From the NCBI GenBank assembly GCA_002753225.1, contig PDZS01000004.1:1-64000 (forward strand): a stretch of DNA of 64,000 nucleotides. Direction: 5' to 3'. This document shows, in pieces, positions 1 to 8,536 of the stretch. The DNA comes from Deltaproteobacteria bacterium YD0425bin51 (GTDB taxonomy: Bacteria; Desulfobacterota; Desulfobacteria; Desulfobacterales; YD0425bin51). The notes beneath the pieces are model-generated. The model did not search any database. It worked only from the letters and a program-made list of their open reading frames with translations, and was not told the origin of the DNA. The position numbers were made by a program, and so were the translations under genes. Position 1 is the stretch's first letter; the number at the start of each line of letters is the position of its first letter.

Positions 1-276
1 ATCTATGGGAGGCTGAAAGAATGGGGATACGAGCATAAGAGCGTGAATCATGGAGCGGGTGAATATGCTAGAGATGACGATGGAGACGGCTTTTGTGAAG
101 TCCATGTTAATACTATGGAAGGCTTCTGGTCTTTGCTAAGAAGCTGGCTTCGACCACATCGTGGTATTTCACAGGAGAAACTCCCTTTATATTTGGGTTT
201 CTTCGAGTTCGTTCATAATGTAGGGAAGAGAGGCAAGGCCTTGCTTCATTCTTTAATTGAACTGATAGTCAAATAA
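1..276 (+). CDS. IS1595-family transposase, C-terminal part (runs off left edge)
   Basis: The reading frame is open from base 1, so the gene begins outside the window and about 91 residues are visible. The stretch HVNTMEGFWSLL, followed by an aromatic-rich segment with FEFVHN, matches the end of the ISXO2-like DDE transposase domain used by IS1595-type elements, where the Glu after Asn-Thr is part of the catalytic triad. The upstream Asp residues of the triad are not in the window. An in-frame GTG at 43 is unlikely to be the real start because similarity continues upstream of it. About 170 bases of non-coding sequence follow. I could not identify the terminal inverted repeat with confidence. 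It is mobile-element debris or the end of an intact element. Confidence 0.75.
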   Translation: MYGRLKEWGYEHKSVNHGAGEYARDDDGDGFCEVHVNTMEGFWSLLRSWLRPHRGISQEKLPLYLGFFEFVHNVGKRGKALLHSLIELIVK

Positions 277-443
277 GACCCTGAAACCCAATATGAGCCA
301 AAAAATTTAGCCTGAAAATAAAACTTAAGGGATCTGTGTAGTGGCTGTTGAAAAATTACCAATAAAATCAATATGATTTTTTTAAACCGCGAAAGTGAGG
401 TTAAGCACTGGAGAGCGACTAAAGGAAAAAATTAAGATCTATT

Positions 444-845
444 TTGCTGCCATGGGGTGAAATTAGATTATCTCAAGACACATTTGACAAAGAACATGTT
501 TTTGTTTGTCTGGATAAATATAAGTTTTGCGTTGACTATTATGGTAAGCCCTTTACGAATCGTCAGCATTTTATTGAGAAGATATGCAAGCGAGCAGGTG
601 TTAAACATTTTGAATTTCATGCTATTCGGCATCTGACTGCAACCATCCTTTACCAAAAAGGATATGGAGTCAGTTTTATTCAGAAAGTGCTTCGACATCA
701 GCATCCAAATACAACCGAGAGATATTTAAAAGGTCTTTGTACTGAGGATGTTCGTGAGGGGATGGACGAGGTATTAAGTTCAAATGGGAGATTGGTACCT
801 CATGAAAATAAAAAAGCATCCGAAGTCGCAACCTCCGAATGCTAA
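444..845 (+). pseudogene. Tyrosine recombinase/integrase, C-terminal remnant
   Basis: The 133-residue frame contains the C-terminal catalytic boxes of tyrosine recombinases: HAIRHL (the HxxR box, near residue 61) followed by LRHQHPNTTERYL, which carries the second His and the nucleophilic Tyr. The N-terminal DNA-binding domain and the box with the first catalytic Arg are missing. The frame is closed by a TAA at 420-422 and the only start is a TTG without a ribosome binding site. It is therefore a decayed integrase rather than a working gene. It lies about 70 bases from the 3' end of tRNA-Glu, a common integration target, and beside a transposase fragment, which suggests an old integration site. 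No attachment-site duplication was found. Confidence 0.7.
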
Positions 846-856
846 AGGGTGTCTGC

Positions 857-877
857 GAGGGTGTCTTGAACACCCTC
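857..877 (+). terminator. Short hairpin after integrase remnant
   Basis: An 8-bp perfect stem (GAGGGTGT/ACACCCTC) with a 5-base loop starts 12 bases after the integrase stop. There is no T-run after it, so it is a weak terminator candidate or part of the recombination site of the lost element. Confidence 0.3.
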
Positions 878-916
878 ATGAAATTGAAACTCTTGTAACT
901 TATTGATTTTATTGAA

Positions 917-989
917 TGGTCCCAACGGGACTCGAACCCGTGTTACCGACGTGAGAGGCCGGTGTCCTAGGCCACTAGACGATGGGACC
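917..989 (-). tRNA. tRNA-Glu (CTC)
   Basis: On the minus strand a complete cloverleaf can be drawn: acceptor GGTCCCA pairing with TGGGACC, T-arm with GGTTCGAGTCC, and an anticodon loop CTCTCAC giving anticodon CTC (plus-strand 953-955), which reads GAG. The 3' CCA is not encoded. The 3' end faces the integrase remnant. Confidence 0.93.
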
Positions 990-1047
990 TAATTAAATGA
1001 ATAATAATAGCTAACGTTCCCTATGGGGTCAAGATAAAAATTTATGA

Positions 1048-1545
1048 TTATTCATTTATATGTTTTATTATATGGGTTAACTCAGGGAATATTAGCGATT
1101 CACAGGCTAATTTGCAAGCCTTAAAACTTCCGGGCAAACAAAATACAATTGTCTTTTGAATGATTCCAGCTGTTGCCCTTGATAAAATAGCTGAAGAATC
1201 AACTTCTTCAAATGATAGTTGCGAAAAAATAGGACCAAATGACGTTAATTCTTTTTCAAACAAAGGTCTTACAGCTTCAATCGTGAGGTCTTTACTAGCA
1301 ATTCCTGTTCCTCCAGTTAATAAAAGAGCATGTGGGGAATAATCAGAAATACTATCTAAAACAGTTTTTGAAATAAGTTCAAGATCGTCTGGAATAACCT
1401 TATGAAGTATAACTTCATGTCCTTCTTTTTGTGATGTTTTATTCATCCATTTTCCACTTTCATCATCTGCTAATGTACGGGTGCTGGAGATTGTAATAAT
1501 CCCAATCTTTAAGTTTTGAATAATATTTTTCTTATGTAAGTTCAT
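1048..1545 (-). CDS. moaB: Molybdenum cofactor biosynthesis protein MoaB
   Basis: A 165-residue protein of the MoaB/MogA family, which binds molybdopterin and, in the MogA branch, adenylylates it before metal insertion. The family signature LLTGGTG lies at residues 75-81 with Asp86, followed by SRATAG at 122-127 and LPGS at 137-140. The usual Arg before the Asp is a Lys here. Length and the lack of extra domains fit stand-alone MoaB. No other moa, moe or mob gene is visible, so it is genetically isolated between tRNA-Glu and tRNA-Pro. It fits an anaerobe using molybdo- or tungsto-enzymes such as formate dehydrogenases or aldehyde:ferredoxin oxidoreductases, which is inference. Whether it has MogA activity cannot be read from the sequence. 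Confidence 0.88.
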   Translation of the reverse strand: MNLHKKNIIQNLKIGIITISSTRTLADDESGKWMNKTSQKEGHEVILHKVIPDDLELISKTVLDSISDYSPHALLLTGGTGIASKDLTIEAVRPLFEKELTSFGPIFSQLSFEEVDSSAILSRATAGIIQKTIVFCLPGSFKACKLACESLIFPELTHIIKHINE

Positions 1546-1616
1546 TTTGGTTATCTTATTGACAAGTTGTTGAAAGTTGCATAGAATTTTTAATGTATTT
1601 TAAATTGTTAAATCAA

Positions 1617-1690
1617 CGGGAAGTAGCGCAGCCTGGTAGCGCGCTTGTTTCGGGAGCAAGAGGCCAGGGGTTCAAATCCCCTCTTCCCGA
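1617..1690 (+). tRNA. tRNA-Pro (CGG)
   Basis: The cloverleaf has acceptor CGGGAAG/CTTCCCG, D-arm GCGCAGCCTGGTAGCGC, anticodon stem CTTGT/GCAAG with loop TTCGGGA (anticodon CGG, reads CCG), and T-loop GGTTCAAATCC. CCA is not encoded. The C1-G72 pair at the acceptor end is typical of tRNA-Pro. Confidence 0.94.
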
Positions 1691-1783
1691 TCAATTTATA
1701 TCGATTGTCTTGAATTTTTTATGTATCTTTTTTTATGTTTATAATCAACCTTTTTTAAATACCCTTTCTATAAAATTCATATT

Positions 1784-2830
1784 ATGAAAAACATATTAAT
1801 TACAGGTGGATGTGGTTTCATTGGTTCTGCTTTTATAAGATTTTTATTTTTAGAGTCAGATTTTTCAGGGAAAATAGTTAATGTTGACAAATTAACTTAT
1901 GCAGGCAATCCCTATAATGTTGCAGATATCATAGAAAAATTTCCCAAAAGATATACTTTTATTAAAGCTGATATCTGTGACCATATAGCTATGTCAAAAA
2001 TTTTTGAAGACTTTCAGATAGACACCATATGTCATTTTGCAGCAGAGTCTCATGTGGATCGATCTATTGTAGAACCAGATTCTTTTATTCAAACAAATAT
2101 TATTGGAACGTTTAATCTATTAGAGTTAGTAAAAAAAAGTAAAAATAGATTTGTTCTGTTTCATCATATTAGTACTGATGAAGTCTACGGCTCTTTAGGA
2201 GAAAGCGGCTATTTCACAGAAGATACTCCATATCGCCCCAATAGTCCATATTCTGCATCAAAAGCAGCTTCAGATCATCTTGTTAGAGCATACCATAAGA
2301 CATATGATATCCCAGTTACTATTTCAAATTGCTCAAATAATTATGGACCTTTTCATTTTCCAGAAAAGCTTATTCCTCTAATTATTTTAAACGCTTTAGA
2401 AGAGAAACCTCTTCCAGTTTATGGAGACGGCAAAAATATTAGGGATTGGCTTTATGTTGAAGATCACTGCAGAGCTATCTGGGCAATTATGAAATATGGA
2501 GCAAGAGGAGGTACTTATAATATTGGCGGATGTTGTGAAATGTCTAACATTGATGTTGTATCAATCATTTGTGATATTATAGACGAAATTATTCTGCCAA
2601 AAAACAGGCGAAAATTAATAACATTTGTTAAAGATAGGCCAGGCCATGACAGGCGCTATGCAATAGATTCCAGTAAACTTTGTAATGAATTAGGTTGGGC
2701 GCCCAAAGAATCTTTCAATACCGGTATAAGAAAAACTATTAAGTGGTATATTGAAAATAAAGAATGGATAGCACAGGTTAAAAGCGGAGAATATATGTCA
2801 TGGGTAAATAAACACTATAATTTTAAATAA
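1784..2830 (+). CDS. rfbB: dTDP-glucose 4,6-dehydratase
   Basis: A 348-residue extended short-chain dehydrogenase that converts dTDP-glucose to dTDP-4-keto-6-deoxyglucose, the first committed step to dTDP-rhamnose and related surface sugars. The NAD-binding GGCGFIGS lies at residues 8-15, HFAAESHVDRS (typical of dTDP-glucose dehydratases) at 84-94, the Thr-Asp-Glu catalytic triplet in STDEVYG at 130-136, and the YxxxK pair at Tyr156/Lys160. The length is normal. The usual partners rfbA, rfbC and rfbD are not in the window, so the remaining rhamnose genes must be elsewhere or this copy serves another deoxysugar. It is followed after 5 bases by the CheX-like gene, probably on the same transcript. 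Confidence 0.93.
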   Translation: MKNILITGGCGFIGSAFIRFLFLESDFSGKIVNVDKLTYAGNPYNVADIIEKFPKRYTFIKADICDHIAMSKIFEDFQIDTICHFAAESHVDRSIVEPDSFIQTNIIGTFNLLELVKKSKNRFVLFHHISTDEVYGSLGESGYFTEDTPYRPNSPYSASKAASDHLVRAYHKTYDIPVTISNCSNNYGPFHFPEKLIPLIILNALEEKPLPVYGDGKNIRDWLYVEDHCRAIWAIMKYGARGGTYNIGGCCEMSNIDVVSIICDIIDEIILPKNRRKLITFVKDRPGHDRRYAIDSSKLCNELGWAPKESFNTGIRKTIKWYIENKEWIAQVKSGEYMSWVNKHYNFK

Positions 2831-2835
2831 AAAAT

Positions 2836-3297
2836 ATGAATGCAGAAATAATTAATCCTTTTATTTCAGGAACATTAAAAGTTCTGGAAACTAGTGCTTC
2901 AGTTGAGAGTAGACCTTTAAAACTATATATAAAAAAGGATCAAACAGCAGCAGGTGATATTTCGGGACTGATTAATTTATCAGGAGAATTAAAAGGGACA
3001 ATTTCTGTAACTTTTACAAAAGAGGCTATTCTTGCAATAGTTTCTAAAATGTTTATGGAAGAGATGACAGAATTAAATAATGATATCCAAGATGCCGTAG
3101 GAGAAATTTCTAATCAGATAAGCGGCCAAGCAAATGTAAAGTTTGTAGAAATAGGAAAATCTTTAAAAGCAGCTTTATCAAAAGTTTATATGGGAAAAAA
3201 TCATGTTATAGATCATATAAAAAGCCATCCAATACTTGCTATTCCATTTAAAACAAAAGATGGAAAATTTATAATTGAAGTATCTTTTGAGAAGTGA
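2836..3297 (+). CDS. CheX-type chemotaxis phosphatase
   Basis: A 153-residue protein of the CheC/CheX/FliY family. CheX dephosphorylates the response regulator CheY-P and so resets the flagellar signal. The catalytic helix is seen as DAVGEISNQISGQAN, with the ExxN pair at Glu90 and Asn93. As in CheX there is one such helix, unlike the two of CheC, and no additional domain. No other che genes are nearby. Many deltaproteobacterial genomes carry several orphan CheX proteins that act on other receiver-domain proteins, so the partner is unknown. Its last 29 bases overlap the convergent dusB gene. Confidence 0.82.
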   Translation: MNAEIINPFISGTLKVLETSASVESRPLKLYIKKDQTAAGDISGLINLSGELKGTISVTFTKEAILAIVSKMFMEEMTELNNDIQDAVGEISNQISGQANVKFVEIGKSLKAALSKVYMGKNHVIDHIKSHPILAIPFKTKDGKFIIEVSFEK

Positions 3298-4228
3298 CAT
3301 AGCTGTCTAAAACAGCTATTGCCTCATCCCGCGAAGATATATGGGTTATTTGCTCTCTGGCTTTACTGCTATATTGAAAACCTTTCAAAAAAGGAGCAAG
3401 TTGACTACGCATCATAAAACATGCCTTTTTATCTCCAAAATAATTTATTAGCATATCAATATATTTTTTTACAGTTTCCATACGATCATATAAAGAGACA
3501 GGCAAAACTTCTTTGCCTGTCATAATTTCTTTAATCTGAGAAAATATCCATGGATTACCAATTGCTGCTCTTCCAACCATGACTGCGTTGCATCCTGTTT
3601 TTTGTTTCATATCAAAAGCATCTTTTGGTGTTACTATATCTCCATTCCCAATTACCGGTATTTTAACTTTTTTTTTAACTTCTGTTATAATTGACCAATC
3701 AGATTTACCGCTAAATCCTTGCTTGGCTGTACGAGGGTGAACACATATTGCGTTTACGCCTAAAGACTCCGCTATCTCTGATAGTCTAAATAATTCCATT
3801 CCCGATGAATCCCAACCAGTTCTTGTTTTAATAGTAAGCGGTATTTTTACAGCTTTTTTAACTGCGCAAATCACTGCCTCTGCTTTTTCAGGCTCTTTCA
3901 TAAGTGCAACTCCTGCTCCTGTTTTAACTATTTTTTTTACTGAGCATCCAAAATTTATATCAATAATGTCTGCCCCTAAGCCTTCTATTATTTGGGCTGC
4001 ATCTGCCATAATGCTTGGAATTGATCCAAATATCTGGATTGAAACAGGCTTTTCTTCAATTTTGCTATCAAGGAGCCTTTTGGTATTTTTGGAGTTAAAT
4101 ATTATTCCGCTGGCGCTGACCATTTCAGAGCAGACTATATCACATTCATATGATTTTGCGAGCAATCTGAAAGGCAAATGAGTAATTCCAGCCATAGGCG
4201 CAAGAATAACTGCATTGTTAAAATCCAT
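3269..4228 (-). CDS. dusB: tRNA-dihydrouridine synthase (DusB-like)
   Basis: A 319-residue FMN-dependent TIM-barrel enzyme reducing uridines in the tRNA D-loop with NADPH. It shows the N-terminal LAPMAGITHLPFR, the active-site Cys95 in INFGCSVKK, TIKTRTGW near 132-139, IGNGDI and the phosphate-binding VGRAAIGNPWIF, followed by the helical tRNA-binding domain. The active-site context is unusual: most bacterial Dus proteins read GCP after the catalytic Cys, here GCS. It is the last gene of the long directon that starts at ptsH, 21 bases after the acyl-CoA dehydrogenase, and its end overlaps cheX by 29 bases. Confidence 0.92.
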   Translation of the reverse strand: MDFNNAVILAPMAGITHLPFRLLAKSYECDIVCSEMVSASGIIFNSKNTKRLLDSKIEEKPVSIQIFGSIPSIMADAAQIIEGLGADIIDINFGCSVKKIVKTGAGVALMKEPEKAEAVICAVKKAVKIPLTIKTRTGWDSSGMELFRLSEIAESLGVNAICVHPRTAKQGFSGKSDWSIITEVKKKVKIPVIGNGDIVTPKDAFDMKQKTGCNAVMVGRAAIGNPWIFSQIKEIMTGKEVLPVSLYDRMETVKKYIDMLINYFGDKKACFMMRSQLAPFLKGFQYSSKAREQITHISSRDEAIAVLDSYVTSQKILQL

Positions 4229-4249
4229 TAAACATATACCATTAAAAGT

Positions 4250-5512
4250 TTATCCATTAAAAACCATTTGCATATCTTCATCTGTAAGGCATCGTTCACT
4301 TTCATCTGGTGACATGGCATCGCTTTCCATTTTTCTACGATTATATGAAGAATCAAGCACTTGCTTATAATATTCATGTTGAATAAGCAAATTCATTATC
4401 TCGCTTGTGCCTGTCCAAATCATACCTAACCTAATATCACGGAGTGCACGTTCTATTGGATAAACTTCTGTATAACCAATCCCTCCCATGATCTGCATTG
4501 CATTATTTACAACTTCCCATGCTGATTCTGTAGCAAAACGTTTGGCTTCGCTAACTAACCTACGGACATTTGGATAATTCTTATCAACAGCGCTTGCTGC
4601 TACATAAGTAAGAGCACGTGCTGCATCAAGTTTAGTAATTGAATTAGCTACCAAAAAGCTTACAGCTTGATAATTTCTAATTGCTTCACCAAAAGCTCGC
4701 CTGCGGTCAGAATAACGTACAGCTACATCTAATGCACCCCAGACGCCCAAACATCCAGCAGCAGAAGTAAGTCTTTCAGGTATCATCATTTGATGGAAAC
4801 AAAGTGCACCTCCATGAAGTCCACCTAGTATATTTTCCTTAGGGACTTTAACATCGCGAAAGACCAACCTGCCAGTACCTCCTCCGCGGCACCCTAAAAG
4901 TCCGTAAAGATATTCTGTTTTAACACCAGGTCCCCGTTCCACAATAAGTAAGCTAAGCCTCTGATATTTATGGGCATTAGGTTCAAAATTGGTTCGGCAA
5001 TATACTAAAAAGAAATCAGCTCCTTCAGCTCCTACAACAAAACGTTTCATACCATTTAAAATAAGATGATCTCCTTTAAGTTCTGCTTTAGTCATTGCTC
5101 CAAAAAAATCTGACCCTCCTCTTGGTTCAGTAAGTGCTTCTGCAGCAACCAGTTTACCTTCAAGATAAGGTTTCAGATATTTTTGTTTTTGTTCTTCTGT
5201 GCCAAACATATTAAGAGCTTCCCCTACAATAGAAGGCATAACAAAAGCGCAACCTAAGGCCATACCAAGACAGCCAATTTCTTCAGCAGCAGCTACTTCA
5301 GCAACCCAGCTCATCCCACGGCCACCGTATTTTTCAGGAAATCTTATCCCAAAAAGTTTTTTTGCTGCTAGTTTCTCAACGAATTCTCTAGGGTAAACAA
5401 TTTCATTTTTATCCATTTTACGTAGAAATTCGCTGGTTATTTCTTCCTTCACAAATTTTCTAACTTCTTTTTTCAAATCCTGCTCTTCAGGAGTAAGTAA
5501 AAAATCATACAT
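4250..5512 (-). CDS. Acyl-CoA dehydrogenase (IVD/LCAD-type catalytic base)
   Basis: A 420-residue FAD-dependent acyl-CoA dehydrogenase catalysing alpha,beta-desaturation of an acyl-CoA, with electrons passing to ETF. Signatures are ALTEPRGGSD near 127-135, the RRAFGEAI motif near 271-278, and MGGIGYTEVYPIERALRD near 342-359. At the position where medium- and short-chain enzymes carry the catalytic Glu (YEGTS), it reads IWTGTSEI with Thr367. A Glu is instead present in MIPERLTSA (Glu246), the place of the base in isovaleryl-CoA and long-chain dehydrogenases, so I infer that class. A hydrophilic tail of about 40 residues (381-420) follows the core. A good Shine-Dalgarno (GGAG, 9 bases) supports the start. 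Substrate unknown. Confidence 0.9.
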   Translation of the reverse strand: MYDFLLTPEEQDLKKEVRKFVKEEITSEFLRKMDKNEIVYPREFVEKLAAKKLFGIRFPEKYGGRGMSWVAEVAAAEEIGCLGMALGCAFVMPSIVGEALNMFGTEEQKQKYLKPYLEGKLVAAEALTEPRGGSDFFGAMTKAELKGDHLILNGMKRFVVGAEGADFFLVYCRTNFEPNAHKYQRLSLLIVERGPGVKTEYLYGLLGCRGGGTGRLVFRDVKVPKENILGGLHGGALCFHQMMIPERLTSAAGCLGVWGALDVAVRYSDRRRAFGEAIRNYQAVSFLVANSITKLDAARALTYVAASAVDKNYPNVRRLVSEAKRFATESAWEVVNNAMQIMGGIGYTEVYPIERALRDIRLGMIWTGTSEIMNLLIQHEYYKQVLDSSYNRRKMESDAMSPDESERCLTDEDMQMVFNG

Positions 5513-5539
5513 AGGATAATTCTCCTTATAAAAATTTCT

Positions 5540-8515
5540 TTATTTTGATGTAAGTCTATAAACGCCATCCCACTCTTGTCCTTTTGGAACAGGTGGTTTT
5601 GCTTTAAATTGAATACATCTCTCAATAAATACTTTTGAAGGGTTTGTCTTATTAGTAGGGAACCTTTCAAGCTTAAGAGCTTGTTTAAATCTTAATATGG
5701 CATTGTCCCAATCTGTCCTAAAATAACATTCCACACCTTCTGCAAAAATATCACATAATTTTTTATCTTGCTCTGACATTTCACCTTTTAATGCTATTGG
5801 CTCAAAAATATTTACAGGTTCAGATTTGCCTACAACTGTCATTCTATCAATAAAACGATAATCTAGCATATCTGCAATTTTCAGTTTTCTGCCTAAAGGA
5901 TCTGAAAATTTACTATTCATGGTAAATTCGCTGATTAAAATATAAACTCCATATTGTTTAGCTGCACTTTCTAATCTTGCAGCTAAATTAACAGGGTCCC
6001 CCATCATTGTGTAGTTCATACGCATTGTGCTTCCCATATTGCCAACAACTATCTCGCCTGTATTTATTCCAATTCTCATTCGCATATCATGGACAATTTT
6101 GGGCCATTTATCTTCGGGGTTCCATTCTTCAGAAGGTATTTCCTTGACGTTCCTCTTTATCCCATCTGTTAGCTTTTCTTGTCCCCATTTAGCCCTAAGC
6201 TCTCCTAATTTACTCTGCATGGCAAGCGCTACACGACATGCCCTCAAAGAATGATCCGCAAGGAACATAGGCGCGCCAAAAAAAGCAATTATAGCGTCCC
6301 CCTCATATTTGTCCAATGTTCCTTTGTCTTCTGAAAGGATATCGGTCATTGCAGAGAGATATTCATTTAACAGCTCAACTAGCTGTTCTGCAGTTAATTT
6401 TTCTGAAAAAGAGGAAAAACCTTGAATATCTGTAAAGAAAGCAGTAATGATTCTAGCTTCTCCACCTAGCTTTGGATGTGCTTGTTTTTTATACATTTCA
6501 TCAATTAATTCAGGTGCTAAGTATGTAGAAAAAGTGCTTTTTAAAAATTTTTTCTCTTTTTCTTCAGTCAAGAGCTTAATAACAGCAGTTATCATAAATA
6601 TAACAATATTTGATAATAAAAGCGGTGAGGTTTTTAAAGCAATACTTTTGTATTCAAACATGATTACGCTTATAATTAAAGTTAAAGTAATAAATCCCAT
6701 AAAAAAATAGCTTGAAATTCTTATGTAAGACAAGTTGTAGAATAGACTAAAAATTATGCAAAAAGTAATAAGCAGGATAAAATCTAAATAAGGGATATCT
6801 GTTGACATTCTAAGCGGGTTTTCTGTTATAATAGTATTAAATGCATTTATTATGACATTTATACCAAACATACTTGCGTAAGGAGTTGGCTGGATATCTC
6901 CAAGTCCTGTTGCTGTACCTCCTGTAAAAATGAATTTATTATAATATTTGCTAAAATATTTAGTGTAGTATTCTATTAAAGAATTTACCATAAGTTTTTC
7001 AGAAAGAAATTTTTCAGGCTGTTGCCCAGCTTTTGTACCAAAATTAGTATAATCCTTTATCAGTGCCTCTAAATTTTCAGATGTTGCCATTTTTTCTTTA
7101 AAGAATTGGTTATATAAAAAATATTGTCCATCTTCTTTCTGAGCTGTTTTTTCACAAAATTGTATAAACCATGAATAAAGCTCTTTTTTATTAAAAGTGG
7201 AAACTATGTTCCCTTCTTTATCCAAATCAGGTATATCAGGTGGAGAGAGTATTGTATATACATTATGAAATCCTTCTGTAGGTATTGTAGTAAGAGTTTC
7301 AACCTTTCCTGTTTTTTTATTAGCATGAAATCTTTTTTCTTTTCCTGAATAATTAATATAGAAAAAACCCTTTTCTGGTGTTTTTATTTCAAGGTTTTTC
7401 TCTTTATACAAAATAGCCATAATTTTTGAAGCCTGAGCTTCTTTAGCAGAATCAAGGACTTCCCAGCCATCAATAACTTCTAAACTGCCATCACTCTTTT
7501 CTACTAAATGGATAGGAAAATGAGGCATTCTTCCGCTTTCAGCAAATGCCATTAGATTTGTCATACATTTAACAAGGTTTTTGTTATACTTATAATCAGG
7601 AAGATGTGAGGGGTTTGTTATTTTTTTATTTATTTCTTCAAAATCATAGTCTCGGATTTGAGGTTGATGGCTTTTGCGATCAATTATTGGAACTTTAGCA
7701 TTATTTAATATTATTTTATTGGTTTTTATAACAACATCAGAAACATCTATATGATAATATCTTTTAAGAAGTGAAAGTACGACTGAAAAAAGATTTCTGT
7801 ATGATCCGTCACTCATCTTATAAGTACAATAAAGAGGGAAACCCCTTACAACTCCATCATCATCAGGTAGAGCATTTACTGCTACTGGATTTGCGTATTT
7901 AATGTATTCTTTTAAAATAGGTTCCATTGAATTAAAGACTAAAGAGCTTTTATTGTCTGAAACAGGCTGTGAAAATTTTTTAAGAATTTCTTCATTATAT
8001 TTAAGGCTTTCTTCAAATTCTTTTGTAAGACCGCTTCTTGTCTGTTCCATCAGCAAAAGATCTATATATACATTATCATATAGAGACATGGCATCTGAAA
8101 ATTCTTGGTCCATTTTAGAGTAAACATTTTCAACCATTTTCAAAGCATTCGTGTCTGATTTAAGGTTGTTTTTTACAAAATCAGGAAGTATTTCACGCTC
8201 GACAAAGAAAAGGTCAAACATGATTGTTTTAGGAGAAAATTTTTCGATTTTTCTTAAAAAATCGGCATATACATATCTTTTCCATGGCCATTTACCAACT
8301 ATTACAATGGAGTCATCATCGTAGCCAAGAAGACGAGTACTCTGAGAAACAAAAGGGTTTACGTCTGTCATAGCTGGTTCCCTAAAGTAAAATAACCCAT
8401 TTAAAATACCGCGTTCTAAACGGACAAATAATCTTGTTTTAGTTGATATCAAATGAATTACTGAAAAAATAATTAAAGCAATAATTATTGATGTTATAAT
8501 TTTTTTCTTATGCAT
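5540..8515 (-). CDS. Membrane adenylate cyclase with CHASE2 sensor domain
   Basis: A 991-residue class III nucleotide cyclase. One N-terminal membrane helix (about 5-25) is followed by an extracytoplasmic CHASE2 domain whose first half is clear (DDSIVIVGKWPWKR, then MFDLFFVERE) and whose end reads GGTATGLGDIQPTPYA. Three hydrophobic segments follow (about 575-655), then the cytoplasmic catalytic domain (about 690-890). The cyclase shows the metal Asp in FTDIQGFS and GDAIIAFFGAP, a Lys in LDKYEGD, and YTMMGDPVNLAARLE with catalytic Asn and Arg. Lys and Thr at the base-recognition sites favour ATP over GTP. The CHASE2 region is about 500 residues, much longer than usual, with an insertion of roughly 200. 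It sits between pilZ and an acyl-CoA dehydrogenase gene. Confidence 0.9.
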   Translation of the reverse strand: MHKKKIITSIIIALIIFSVIHLISTKTRLFVRLERGILNGLFYFREPAMTDVNPFVSQSTRLLGYDDDSIVIVGKWPWKRYVYADFLRKIEKFSPKTIMFDLFFVEREILPDFVKNNLKSDTNALKMVENVYSKMDQEFSDAMSLYDNVYIDLLLMEQTRSGLTKEFEESLKYNEEILKKFSQPVSDNKSSLVFNSMEPILKEYIKYANPVAVNALPDDDGVVRGFPLYCTYKMSDGSYRNLFSVVLSLLKRYYHIDVSDVVIKTNKIILNNAKVPIIDRKSHQPQIRDYDFEEINKKITNPSHLPDYKYNKNLVKCMTNLMAFAESGRMPHFPIHLVEKSDGSLEVIDGWEVLDSAKEAQASKIMAILYKEKNLEIKTPEKGFFYINYSGKEKRFHANKKTGKVETLTTIPTEGFHNVYTILSPPDIPDLDKEGNIVSTFNKKELYSWFIQFCEKTAQKEDGQYFLYNQFFKEKMATSENLEALIKDYTNFGTKAGQQPEKFLSEKLMVNSLIEYYTKYFSKYYNKFIFTGGTATGLGDIQPTPYASMFGINVIINAFNTIITENPLRMSTDIPYLDFILLITFCIIFSLFYNLSYIRISSYFFMGFITLTLIISVIMFEYKSIALKTSPLLLSNIVIFMITAVIKLLTEEKEKKFLKSTFSTYLAPELIDEMYKKQAHPKLGGEARIITAFFTDIQGFSSFSEKLTAEQLVELLNEYLSAMTDILSEDKGTLDKYEGDAIIAFFGAPMFLADHSLRACRVALAMQSKLGELRAKWGQEKLTDGIKRNVKEIPSEEWNPEDKWPKIVHDMRMRIGINTGEIVVGNMGSTMRMNYTMMGDPVNLAARLESAAKQYGVYILISEFTMNSKFSDPLGRKLKIADMLDYRFIDRMTVVGKSEPVNIFEPIALKGEMSEQDKKLCDIFAEGVECYFRTDWDNAILRFKQALKLERFPTNKTNPSKVFIERCIQFKAKPPVPKGQEWDGVYRLTSK

Positions 8516-8536
8516 TGCCTAAATTCTCCTCATAAA

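Noticed and set aside
1593..1787. 64-residue frame covering tRNA-Pro
   Set aside because: It reads through a complete tRNA gene and has no ribosome binding site, so it is a chance frame.
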